A DNA stretch of 46,722 nucleotides from Collimonas silvisoli. Its GTDB lineage: Bacteria; Pseudomonadota; Gammaproteobacteria; Burkholderiales; Burkholderiaceae_D. The position numbers and the translations under genes were made by a program. Location: assembly GCF_018305005.1 (NCBI RefSeq), contig NZ_JAGQEG010000041.1, forward strand, positions 1-46,722, in the 5' to 3' direction. A model generated the notes under the pieces. It saw nothing but the letters and a program-made list of their open reading frames with translations, did not search any database and had not been told where the DNA came from. Each line of letters opens with the position of its first letter. Within the stretch, counting starts at the first letter, position 1. Below, one piece after another: positions 1 through 8,038 of the stretch.

Positions 1-1850
1 TTGCCAACAATATCGCCGCCGCCCAAAGCACGATCGATCTGATTTGCTGGGGATTCGATCCCGGCATGGAATTGATCCGGAAGAAAAATAGCGCGTGGCC
101 GCGCGGCTGGGTGTACGGCAGCATGCTGTCGGATGCTGCTGCGCGCGGCATCAAAGTGCGCCTGCTGGTTTGGCATGACCATTTACCTAGTTATATACAG
201 AACAACCTGGTTGGCTACACCGGCGACCAGCGTAAAGGTTATCTCATCAACGCCCCCGCCACCAGCGCCGAAGATGCCGCTGCTGCCGGGGTCTATTATC
301 AGCCGCCGCCGGTGCTGGGCCGCGATTCCCGCAGTCCCGAACAATTGCGCCAGGATTTTTGCGTGCAATGGTGGCGCGATGCCTTGTTCGGCAAGATCGC
401 CAATCTGGAAGTCAAATTCCGCAAAGGCAACCCCAGTGCGATTCTGAGTCATCTGAAAGACCCGGCCAGCCCGGAAGATATGCCCAGCACCGTGGCAGCA
501 AGCCATGGCGGTTTGATCAATGAGCACGACTTGATTGTCAAGAATGGCACCCATCACCAAAAAACGATCCGGATCGACTATGCCCATCTGGGCGGCAAAC
601 AGGCAGTCGGGTATGTCATGGGCCTCAATTCCACCAGCGACTACTGGGATACGCCGGAGCATTTGTTTGACACGCCATTGCGAGAGACCGACTGGGGGCT
701 GAAGTCCGCCACGGCTAAAGCGCTTGGCAATGCCCATCCGGTCAGCCGTGATCCGTTGCATGATTATGTCAGCCGTATTCAAGGCCCGGCATTGCGGGAT
801 GTGCATCACAACTTCTTAAGCGCATGGTTACGCGCCAAGGGCCAGCCGCACCAGGGAGAAAGCAAGGCAGTCCCCCCCAGCCTGCCGACCACGGCGCGCG
901 GCTCCACGATACAGATTGTGCGCACGCAACCGGAAGAAGGCGATAAAACCATCAAGAGCGCCTACTTCCAGGCGACGGGTCTGGCGCGTAATTATCTGTA
1001 TATAGAAAACCAGTATTTCTTTTATGAGCGCTGGGTGCGGCATCTTAAAAAGATGCGCGCCAACTTTACGCAATGGTCGCTCGATGCGGGGAAAAAATCG
1101 TGCGAGTGCAAGCTGCTGCATCTGTTTGTGGTGATTCCCCAGCCGGAAGACGATGGCATGGTGCCGCGCACCTATGACACTGTGAAAAGTCTCGGCGAAG
1201 GCCACAGCATGGCCGGAGTCGATCCCAGGAAGCCCGCAGGGCAGCAAAGCGTGATCGAGGCTGCCCAGAAAAAATACGATGCCGACGTTGCCTACTGGAA
1301 CAAGCTCAGCCCGGAACAGCAGATGGCGGAACCGGGCTTGACGCCGATCAAAGGCCCGCTGCTGCAAACCTCGGAACGAATACAGGAACCCGTCAAAAAT
1401 CCGACTACGGGCGAGATCGAAGCATTGGGGCTCAAAGTGCTGCTGGCACGGCTGATCACCCGCAACAATGGCCGCCCTTTGCCTAAGCAAGTCTCCAATT
1501 ACCGGCAAGTCTACATCCACAGCAAACTCATGGTGATTGACGATTCGTTCATCACGCTGGGCAGCGCCAACATGAATGTGCGCAGCATGGCGGGCGACAG
1601 TGAAATCAATATGACGACCGATGATGCAGCCAAGGCCGCTGAACTGCGCAAGCGGGTGTGGGGGCAGCATGCCGAGGGATTTCAAAAAACAAATGGAGGG
1701 GACGGTAGCGAGAAAGCAATTGCTAGTGCGTTTAAGGATTGGCAAGAGTTGATGCGAAATAATTCAAAAGCCATGCCAGACAACCAGCCGATCATCGGTC
1801 ATTTAATTCCCTTCCGCGACCTGCGCGAAGTCACGTTCCGGCACGGTTAA
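1..1850 (+). CDS. Phospholipase D family protein, probable T6SS lipase effector (Tle5-like), 5'-truncated by window
   Basis: The reading frame is open from base 3, so the gene begins left of the window; the ATG at 66 is internal. Two HxKxxxxD (HKD) motifs are visible: HQKTIRID at 555-578 and HSKLMVID at 1518-1541. The second is followed by the family's GSANMNVRS / GDSEIN sequence. Two HKD motifs form one active site that hydrolyses phosphodiester bonds of phospholipids. Known family: bacterial PLDs followed by periplasmic Sel1-repeat proteins are type VI secretion effectors (Tle5; PldB of Pseudomonas is followed by several Sel1-type immunity genes). The next gene starts 10 bp downstream and is a Sel1-like lipoprotein, so the effector role is inferred from context. 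No PAAR, VgrG or T6SS structural gene lies in the window. PLD family is secure; effector role is probable. Confidence 0.88.
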   Translation, partial: ANNIAAAQSTIDLICWGFDPGMELIRKKNSAWPRGWVYGSMLSDAAARGIKVRLLVWHDHLPSYIQNNLVGYTGDQRKGYLINAPATSAEDAAAAGVYYQPPPVLGRDSRSPEQLRQDFCVQWWRDALFGKIANLEVKFRKGNPSAILSHLKDPASPEDMPSTVAASHGGLINEHDLIVKNGTHHQKTIRIDYAHLGGKQAVGYVMGLNSTSDYWDTPEHLFDTPLRETDWGLKSATAKALGNAHPVSRDPLHDYVSRIQGPALRDVHHNFLSAWLRAKGQPHQGESKAVPPSLPTTARGSTIQIVRTQPEEGDKTIKSAYFQATGLARNYLYIENQYFFYERWVRHLKKMRANFTQWSLDAGKKSCECKLLHLFVVIPQPEDDGMVPRTYDTVKSLGEGHSMAGVDPRKPAGQQSVIEAAQKKYDADVAYWNKLSPEQQMAEPGLTPIKGPLLQTSERIQEPVKNPTTGEIEALGLKVLLARLITRNNGRPLPKQVSNYRQVYIHSKLMVIDDSFITLGSANMNVRSMAGDSEINMTTDDAAKAAELRKRVWGQHAEGFQKTNGGDGSEKAIASAFKDWQELMRNNSKAMPDNQPIIGHLIPFRDLREVTFRHG

Positions 1851-1860
1851 GGACAAAAAA

Positions 1861-3456
1861 ATGCACCGCTTAAACCATTTGATGATCTGCCTTTTACTCG
1901 CCACCTTTACTTTGAATGCCTGCTCTATGAAAACCACTTTACCGCGCAATATGGCTTTAAAAACCTTCGATCCACACCGCAAAGATTTTACTTGTCAGTA
2001 CGAGGTTGACAATGTGCCGCCGATTGACGCCCAGGCGGAAGCCTGGTTTCAGGAAGGTTTGCGCATGACCAGCCGCGATTTGCCGCCGAAGCAGCGCAAC
2101 TACCCGAAAGCGGTAGAACTGTGGCAGCAAGCCGCGAACAAGAAGCACTGGAAAGCGATGATGAACTTGGCGGGGGTGCTCATTAATGGCGATGGCTTTG
2201 CGCCTTACGAAGTCGCTGCCGATCCGGAACGCGCGGTGCAAATTGTAGAGCAAGGAATGCAGCTGGGTATTCCGGCCGCCTTTGACCTGATGGGTAGTTT
2301 CCATCAAAACGGCGCGGGTGTCACCGGCGATATGAGCCGTGCCTATGGCTTGTGGGAATTGGCGGCGGATAAGGGCAGCCCGAGTGCGCAGACGTTTTTA
2401 GGGAGAGCACTTGATGCATCCTATGACAACCCGCAAGAAGGGTTCTGGGGGAACCGGGAAGTAGGACGAAAAATGCTGGAATGTGCTTTTGCGCAGGGCT
2501 ACGGCAAAGGGGCCTTAGAGCTTGGCTTGACATTAAATGTAATAGATAAGAATTACGTTCGCGCACTTAAAGTCTTTCACGAAGGCGTCAAAATGGGATG
2601 CGAGGAATGTGCAAATTCTCTTTCGTCAAATTTCGGCAGCATGTCGCCACTCACAAGCAATTTCATCGACACCGCCCGCTCCGAACGCTACAGCGCCTTA
2701 GGCGACGCGCTTTACCACAACCCCGATCTGCGTTTCCCCAACCTCGATAAGATCCTGCCGCTGCCTCCCGCAACACTCCCCCAATGGGACAGCAAGATCG
2801 AATCCCTGATCAACGCCGCCAAGCCGGTCATGCCAGCGCCACCACCGCCGGCAGCCACGCCCGGTGCCAATCTTTCCGGCCGCGCCCACATTCCGCAAGG
2901 CTGGGTATTACCCAAAGAGGCCATGCCGCTGGCTGCTGAAACAAGCGATGGCAGACGAGTCACGTCGCAATATGAAAGCACCACCGCTCGCTTCAGTGGC
3001 TACTGGCTGCCGCAACTGCTCAGTCCACGTACCCAAGAGCATCGCCTCTGGGATCGAGACCAGATTCCGCAACAGTATGCGCGCGGCGAACCGTTTGCCG
3101 ACCTGCGCGCCGGCCTAACCCAGAATGACGGCCGCATCATGTGGCATTACATGGGCCTCCCGCAACAAGTGCCGCCACGGGCATTGCCGGCCCAACTGCT
3201 TGGCGGCCTGTGGCGCGTGGCGCAGGCCAATCCGGCCGCGATGACCTTGTGCAACGGCGCCAAGCCGTGTCCGCACAGCGGCGTCTGGCAACCGACGCTG
3301 GCGGCGGAACACCCGCTCAAATCGCTGGTGAACTGGCGCTGGCGGCAGGCCGCTGTAGTGCAGGGGCAGCGTTTCCCGGAACCGGATAAAGATTGGCTGA
3401 TAGCGGTAGATAGCCATCTGGTGACCTGGCAATTGATAGAGGCGGCCAGCGCATGA
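1861..3456 (+). CDS. Sel1-repeat-like lipoprotein, probable immunity protein to the upstream phospholipase (copy 1)
   Basis: A 531-residue protein with a short lipoprotein signal peptide; the lipobox LNAC puts the acylated cysteine at residue 21. Residues of about 55-260 carry alpha-helical Sel1/TPR-like repeats (e.g. AVELWQQAANKKHWKAMMNLAGVLINGDG). A proline-rich linker (PAPPPPA) leads to a C-terminal domain of about 200 residues, rich in Trp, that I do not recognise. It starts 10 bp after the phospholipase with a good ribosome site (aaggacaaaaaa-ATG) and overlaps the next gene by ATGA, so all three are cotranscribed. Known parallel: the periplasmic Sel1-type immunity proteins of PldB. Inferred role: binds the lipase in the periplasm and protects against sister cells. 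Confidence 0.8.
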   Translation: MHRLNHLMICLLLATFTLNACSMKTTLPRNMALKTFDPHRKDFTCQYEVDNVPPIDAQAEAWFQEGLRMTSRDLPPKQRNYPKAVELWQQAANKKHWKAMMNLAGVLINGDGFAPYEVAADPERAVQIVEQGMQLGIPAAFDLMGSFHQNGAGVTGDMSRAYGLWELAADKGSPSAQTFLGRALDASYDNPQEGFWGNREVGRKMLECAFAQGYGKGALELGLTLNVIDKNYVRALKVFHEGVKMGCEECANSLSSNFGSMSPLTSNFIDTARSERYSALGDALYHNPDLRFPNLDKILPLPPATLPQWDSKIESLINAAKPVMPAPPPPAATPGANLSGRAHIPQGWVLPKEAMPLAAETSDGRRVTSQYESTTARFSGYWLPQLLSPRTQEHRLWDRDQIPQQYARGEPFADLRAGLTQNDGRIMWHYMGLPQQVPPRALPAQLLGGLWRVAQANPAAMTLCNGAKPCPHSGVWQPTLAAEHPLKSLVNWRWRQAAVVQGQRFPEPDKDWLIAVDSHLVTWQLIEAASA

Positions 3457-5099
3457 ATCGTCTTCCCGCACTTGAGCATAAGGGCAGCCCATGCCTCGGT
3501 TTCTGCCGCTCGATGCTGTGTTTTTTGCTTGTCACGGTCACGCTGAATGCCTGTTCTATGAAACCGACCTTGCCGCGCAATATGGCCTTAAAAACCTTCG
3601 ATCCGCACCGCAAAGATTTTATTTGTCAGTACGAAGTGAACAATGTGCCGCCTATAGATGCCCAGGCGGAAGCCTGGTTTCAGGAAGGTTTGCGTATTAC
3701 CAGCCGTGATTTGCCGCCGAAGCAGCGCAACTACCCGAAAGCAGTAGAACTGTGGCAGCAAGCCGCGAACAAGAAGCACTGGAAAGCCATGATGAATTTG
3801 GCGGGGGTGCTGATTAATGGCGATGGCTTTGCGCCTTACGAAGTCGCTGCCAATCCAGAGCGAGCGGTGCAAATCGTGGAGCAAGGAATGCTGCTGGGCA
3901 TTCCGGCGGCCTTTGATCTGATGGGCAGCTTCCACCAAAACAGCGCGGGTGTCACCGGCGATATGAGCCGTGCCTATGGATTTTGGGAGTTGGCGGCGGA
4001 TAAGGGCAGTCCCAGTGCACAGACCTTCTTGGGAAAGGCGCTCAGTGCTACTTACGACAACCCACACGAAGGATTCTGGGGGAACCGTAAAATAGGACTA
4101 AAAATGCTGGAATGTGCTTTTGCGCAGGGCTATGGTAAAGCGGCCTTAGAGCTTGGTACAACCATTATTGGAACACGAGCTGAACTAAATGAAGACAATG
4201 GCCGTGCCCTCAGAGTCCTGCATGAAGGCGTCAAAATGGGGTGCGAAGAATGTGCAAATTTTCTTTCCTCCAGCTTTGACGATATACAACCACTCACTCA
4301 CAATTTTATCGACACAGCCCGTTCTGACCGTTACCGCGCTTTAGGAGCAGCCCTTTACCATAACCCCGATCTGCGTTTCCCCAATCTCGATAAGATCCTG
4401 CCGCTGCCCCCCGCAACACTCCCCCAATGGGACAGCAAGATCGAATCCCTGATCAACGCCGCCAAGCCGGTCATGCCAGCACCACCGCCGCCGGCAGCCA
4501 CGCCGGGGGCCAATCTTTCCGGCCGCGCCCACATTCCGCAAGGCTGGGTGCTGCCGAAAGAGGCCATGCCGCTGGCTGCCGAAACAAGCGACGGCAGACA
4601 AGTCACGTCGCAATACGAAAGCACCACCGCTCGCTTCAGTGGCTACTGGCTGCCGCAACTGCTCAGTCCACGTACCCAGGAGCATCGCCTCTGGGATCGA
4701 GACCAGGTTCCGCAACAGTATGCGCGCGGCGAACCGTTTGCCGACCTGCGCGCCGGCCTGACCCAGAATGACGGCCGCATCATGTGGCATTACATGGGCG
4801 TCCCGCAACAAGTGCCGCCACGGGCATTGCCGGCCCAACTGCTTGGCGGCCTGTGGCGCGTGGCGCTGGTTAATCCGGCCGCGATGACCTTGTGCAACGG
4901 CGCCGAGCCGTGTCCGCACAGCGGCGTCTGGCAACCGACGATACCGGCAGAGCATCCGCTGAAATCCCTGGTGAACTGGCGCTGGCGGCAGGCCGCTGTA
5001 GTGCAGGGACAGCGTTTCCCGGAACCGGATAAAGATTGGCTGATAGCGGTAGATAGCCATCTGGTGACCTGGCAACTGATAGAGGCGGCCAGCGCATGA
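3453..5099 (+). CDS. Sel1-repeat-like lipoprotein, probable immunity protein (copy 2, tandem paralogue)
   Basis: A 548-residue paralogue of the preceding gene. It starts in an ATGA overlap with copy 1 and has a longer signal region (lipobox LNAC, cysteine at residue 34). A later ATG at 3513 would give a signal of copy-1-like length but has no clear ribosome site. The N-terminal about 160 residues and the C-terminal about 240 residues are nearly identical to copy 1. The segment between, roughly residues 195-300, differs strongly and carries a short insertion (IGTRAELNEDNG). That pattern suggests a recent tandem duplication or gene conversion flanking a specificity region. Inferred role: second immunity protein, perhaps for a variant effector. 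Confidence 0.8.
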   Translation: MNRLPALEHKGSPCLGFCRSMLCFLLVTVTLNACSMKPTLPRNMALKTFDPHRKDFICQYEVNNVPPIDAQAEAWFQEGLRITSRDLPPKQRNYPKAVELWQQAANKKHWKAMMNLAGVLINGDGFAPYEVAANPERAVQIVEQGMLLGIPAAFDLMGSFHQNSAGVTGDMSRAYGFWELAADKGSPSAQTFLGKALSATYDNPHEGFWGNRKIGLKMLECAFAQGYGKAALELGTTIIGTRAELNEDNGRALRVLHEGVKMGCEECANFLSSSFDDIQPLTHNFIDTARSDRYRALGAALYHNPDLRFPNLDKILPLPPATLPQWDSKIESLINAAKPVMPAPPPPAATPGANLSGRAHIPQGWVLPKEAMPLAAETSDGRQVTSQYESTTARFSGYWLPQLLSPRTQEHRLWDRDQVPQQYARGEPFADLRAGLTQNDGRIMWHYMGVPQQVPPRALPAQLLGGLWRVALVNPAAMTLCNGAEPCPHSGVWQPTIPAEHPLKSLVNWRWRQAAVVQGQRFPEPDKDWLIAVDSHLVTWQLIEAASA

Positions 5100-5302
5100 A
5101 TCGTCTTCCAGCACTTGACAATGCGTAAGGGCATCGAAGAAGAGATTGTCGCTATCGGTAAAATGACGCCGCCGCCCGCCTCTCCGAGCAAGTGATTGGC
5201 CGAGCTGCGCACAAATCGGCTGGTACGTCGGAATCTGATCTTGTATCGATTCCGAGGACAAGCTCATCTGTTCTTGACTTGTTCCCCGTAGGAACTCCAT
5301 AA
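5100..5302 (+). pseudogene. Possible frameshifted gene relic after the immunity genes
   Basis: No intact gene lies between copy 2 and the cytochrome. Bases 5095-5133 echo the start of copy 2 (MNRLPAL is re-encoded from 5096 and stops after ten codons). Another frame reads ...MRKGIEEEIVAIGK from 5121. A shift near 5162 leads into an open stretch (NDAAARLSEQVIGRAAHK...) ending in TAA at 5300-5302. The joined reading looks protein-like but has no recognisable family. It may be the tail of a decayed neighbour or chance. Confidence 0.28.
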
Positions 5303-5393
5303 CAAAAATGCCCACCAGTAACGATGGGCACTTCGATAACAGACTGACGCAAAGTTTTTACGCCATTACCACTTGCGCTCCCTGCTTGCGCCA

Positions 5394-5705
5394 TCACTTC
5401 TGCGACAAAATCCATTTCACCAGCGTATGCGCTTCGGCCTCGGTCACTTGCGGATTGGCCGGCATCGGGATTGCGCCCCAGGTGCCTGTGCTGCCCTTCA
5501 TGACTTTTTGCACCAGCATGTCTTCAGCGCCTTTTTGAGCGGCGAATTTCGCTGCAACGTCTTTGTATGCCGGGCCGACCACCTTGTTTTGCACCGAGTG
5601 ACAAGCCATGCAGTTCTTCGATTTTGCCAGATCCAGACCGGCATCGGCCAGAGCGGAACCTGAAGCCATTGCTGCCAGCAATGCACAGATCAACAAACGT
5701 TTCAT
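5394..5705 (-). CDS. Class I c-type cytochrome (c551/c552-like), periplasmic
   Basis: A 103-residue precursor with a Sec signal peptide (cleavage after ALA, residue 20) and a mature protein of about 83 residues. The haem-binding motif CMACH is at residues 32-36 and the probable axial methionine is M81 in IPMPANP, typical of small monohaem cytochromes c551/c552. These shuttle electrons in the periplasm to terminal oxidases or nitrite/peroxide reductases. The start at 5705 is chosen over a longer frame because it has a strong ribosome site (ggagataaga-ATG) and begins with the signal peptide. The gene is convergent with the immunity genes and divergent from the small Trp-rich gene. Its specific redox partner cannot be told from here. 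Confidence 0.93.
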   Translation of the reverse strand: MKRLLICALLAAMASGSALADAGLDLAKSKNCMACHSVQNKVVGPAYKDVAAKFAAQKGAEDMLVQKVMKGSTGTWGAIPMPANPQVTEAEAHTLVKWILSQK

Positions 5706-5892
5706 TCTTATCTCCGTCAAAAAAAGTGACACCATTTTACCTGCCCGTCCGCATTCTCTCATATCCCGGAAACACCTACATACATCTGGGATTTGACATA
5801 TCAGATCAACGTATCAGATCAAACATGCGTTGACCACTGCCATCTTTCGCCCTATGCTTTCCGCAAAGCAAAAGGGAGAAGAAGGAAATACC

Positions 5893-6120
5893 ATGCCATT
5901 GATCATCATTATCGTTTCGTTAATAGCGTTAAAATACTTCGAGATTGGCCCGTTTGGCGGCATATCCTGGTGGTGGATCGCCGGCTTGATGGCGGTGGCC
6001 TTTATCTGGTTTGAATTTCTGGAGCGGATGTTCGGCCTGGACAAACGAAAAGCGCATGAAGAAATCGAAAAAACCAGACAGGAACGGGTCAAGAAAACTT
6101 TCGAAAAACATAAGCGATAA
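5893..6120 (+). CDS. Small Trp-rich membrane protein (TIGR04438-like)
   Basis: A 75-residue protein. A hydrophobic start (MPLIIIIVSLIALKYFEIGPF) is followed by WWW at the head of a second hydrophobic segment (AGLMAVAFIWFEFL), then a charged helix of about 30 residues (KRKAHEEIEKTRQERVKKTF). Topology is probably two membrane passes with a cytoplasmic coil. The start at 5893 has an upstream gaagaagga site; a longer frame from 5830 lacks one. It resembles the family of small Trp-rich proteins restricted to betaproteobacteria, whose function is unknown. It is followed by a rho-independent terminator and stands alone. Confidence 0.8.
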   Translation: MPLIIIIVSLIALKYFEIGPFGGISWWWIAGLMAVAFIWFEFLERMFGLDKRKAHEEIEKTRQERVKKTFEKHKR

Positions 6121-6171
6121 GCGTCCTTCCGGCTGCTGAAACGCGTAGAAAGTTAATCGTTGCGCAACATC

Positions 6172-6199
6172 AAAAGCCGGCGCCTCCCCGGCTTTTTTT
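6172..6199 (+). terminator. Rho-independent terminator after the small Trp-rich gene
   Basis: Stem AAAGCCGG (6173-6180) pairs with CCGGCTTT (6188-6195) around a 7-nt loop and runs into a T tract. It lies 50 bp past the stop codon. Confidence 0.85.
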
Positions 6200-6225
6200 A
6201 TTAGATACGGGCATATGACGAATTT

Positions 6226-7116
6226 ATGAACCTAGAGCTGCGACAACTGCGCTATTTCGTCGCGGTTGCCGAAGAAAAGCATTTCGGTCGCGCCGCACTA
6301 CGGTTGCATATGACGCAACCGCCGCTATCGCAGGCAATCCAGGCGCTCGAAGCCAATCTTGGCACGCCCTTGTTCGCGCGCACCAAACGCAGCGTTGCGC
6401 TGACGCCGGCCGGGCTGGCGCTGCTGCCGGAAGCACAACGCTTGCTGCAGCAGGCGGCCACCCTGCCCGACCTGGTGCGGCGCGCCGCTTCCGGCGAATC
6501 CGGCTTGCTGACGCTGTCGTTTGTCTCGACTGCCGATTACAGTATCTTGCCGCCTTTGCTGCGCGCTTTCCGTGAAGCCTATCCGCAGGTGCAGATCGAT
6601 TTACAGGAAGCCACCAGCGATCTGCAGCTGGCGCAATTGATGGAAGGCCGGATCGATGCCGGCCTGCTGATTCCACCGCTGCCGGACAAGGCTAAACTGG
6701 CGCTGGATTATCAGCCGGTGTTGTCGGAACCGCTGATCCTGGCGGCGCCCAGCGGACTCAAGGTGTTGCGCAGCAAGGGCAAGATCGCCTTGAGTGCGCT
6801 GGCCGAGATGCCCTTGATTATTTTCCCGCGCCGTATCTCGCCCGGTTTTCACGATACCATCCTGGGCTGCTTCCGCGCCGCCGGCATCACCCCGCATATC
6901 GGCCAGGAAGCGATCCAGATGCAAACCATCGTCGGCCTGGTGTCGGCTGGCATGGGGATCGCGCTTGTGCCACAATCGGTGTCGAACCTGCAACGCCCTG
7001 GGGTCGATTATCGCGAACTGCAAGACCAGACGCCGCTGGTCGAGACCGGTCTGGCCTGGCGCCGCGATAATGTTTCACCGGTACTGCAAGCCTTTTTGGA
7101 ATTATTGAGAAAGTAA
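6226..7116 (+). CDS. LysR-family transcriptional regulator
   Basis: A 296-residue protein of standard LysR length. Residues 1-60 form the winged helix-turn-helix (LRQLRYFVAVAEEKHFGRAA ... QPPLSQAIQALE), followed by a linker helix. Residues from about 90 form the periplasmic-binding-like effector domain (LTLSFVSTADYSILPPLL; VSAGMGIALVPQS near 245). The DNA-binding start resembles the CatR/BenM-type subgroup that senses aromatic or organic acids, but the ligand cannot be read from sequence. It is followed 6 bp later by lgt on the same strand. LysR regulators usually act on a neighbouring gene and on themselves; the target here is unclear. Confidence 0.93.
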   Translation: MNLELRQLRYFVAVAEEKHFGRAALRLHMTQPPLSQAIQALEANLGTPLFARTKRSVALTPAGLALLPEAQRLLQQAATLPDLVRRAASGESGLLTLSFVSTADYSILPPLLRAFREAYPQVQIDLQEATSDLQLAQLMEGRIDAGLLIPPLPDKAKLALDYQPVLSEPLILAAPSGLKVLRSKGKIALSALAEMPLIIFPRRISPGFHDTILGCFRAAGITPHIGQEAIQMQTIVGLVSAGMGIALVPQSVSNLQRPGVDYRELQDQTPLVETGLAWRRDNVSPVLQAFLELLRK

Positions 7117-7122
7117 CAAAAC

Positions 7123-7956
7123 ATGCTGATTCATCCCCTGCCCGATCCGATCGCCTTTTCTCTCGGCCCACTCCATGTGCGCTGGTACGGCCTGATGTAT
7201 CTGCTGGCTTTCATCCAGTTCATCTGGATCGGCCGCATCAGGATCAAGCAACCGCATATTGCCGCCGCCGGCTGGAAAAAAGAGGATATCGACGATATGC
7301 TGTTCTATGGCGTGCTGGGGGTAGTGATCGGCGGCCGCCTGGGACAGGTGTTCTTTTACGATCCAGCCTATTATTTTTCCCATCCAGCCGAAATCATCGC
7401 AGTCTGGAAAGGCGGCATGTCGTTCCACGGCGGCTTCATCGGCGTCATGATCGCCATGGCGTGGTGGGGCCGCAAGGCTGGCCGCAAGCTGATGGACATC
7501 ATGGATTTCATCGCGCCCATGGTGCCGCTCGGCTACGCCGCCGGCCGCCTCGGCAATTTCATCAACGGCGAACTGCCGGGCCGGGTAGTTTCCGATCCGT
7601 CGCTGCCATGGGCCATGATCTGGCCGAATGTCGACAGCCTGCCGCGCCATCCTTCGCCGATTTATCAAATGCTGGTGGACGGCGTACTGCTGTTCATCAT
7701 CCTTTGGCTGTTTTCGCGCAAACCGCGGCCGCGCATGGCGGTGGCCGGCATGTTCTCGCTGCTGTATGGCTGCGCCCGTTTCTTCACCGAATATTTCCGC
7801 GTGCCGGACTATAACGTGACGTTCGGCGGCATCACTATTTCCGCCGGCCAGATGCTGTCGGTGCCGATGATCGTGCTGGGCATCGTGCTGCTGATCATCG
7901 CCTATAGAAATCCGCGCCAGTACGCCGGCGCGGCCGCCAGCAAATCTCCTACCTGA
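7123..7956 (+). CDS. lgt: Prolipoprotein diacylglyceryl transferase
   Basis: Lgt (277 residues) transfers diacylglycerol from phosphatidylglycerol to the lipobox cysteine of prolipoproteins, the first step of lipoprotein maturation in the inner membrane. The family signature [14 protein letters not shown] is at residues 141-154. The FHGG segment with the essential histidine is at 101-104, and the N-terminal [20 protein letters not shown] is characteristic. Multiple hydrophobic segments match the seven-pass topology, and length is normal. It starts 6 bp after the LysR gene and probably shares its transcript. Its substrates would include the lipoproteins encoded elsewhere in this window (two immunity proteins and three binding proteins). 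Confidence 0.97.
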   Translation: MLIHPLPDPIAFSLGPLHVRWYGLMYLLAFIQFIWIGRIRIKQPHIAAAGWKKEDIDDMLFYGVLGVVIGGRLGQVFFYDPAYYFSHPAEIIAVWKGGMSFHGGFIGVMIAMAWWGRKAGRKLMDIMDFIAPMVPLGYAAGRLGNFINGELPGRVVSDPSLPWAMIWPNVDSLPRHPSPIYQMLVDGVLLFIILWLFSRKPRPRMAVAGMFSLLYGCARFFTEYFRVPDYNVTFGGITISAGQMLSVPMIVLGIVLLIIAYRNPRQYAGAAASKSPT

Positions 7957-8038
7957 ACCACAGCGTTCGTCCTGCCGCCTGACGATGGCCGGGCGAACGC
8001 CTTCCACATACCTTCTGCATACTTTCTCCGTGTTGCCC

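Noticed and set aside
828-1745. Long minus-strand frame opposite the phospholipase
   Set aside because: It is antisense to conserved HKD motifs, has no recognisable domain and no ribosome site; a shadow of GC-rich coding.
4341-5315. 324-codon minus-strand frame opposite immunity copy 2
   Set aside because: The same antisense frame appears opposite copy 1, as expected for a shadow of duplicated coding sequence.
5152-5415. 87-codon minus-strand frame next to the cytochrome gene
   Set aside because: Composition is not protein-like, it overlaps the end of the cytochrome gene, and no family is recognisable.
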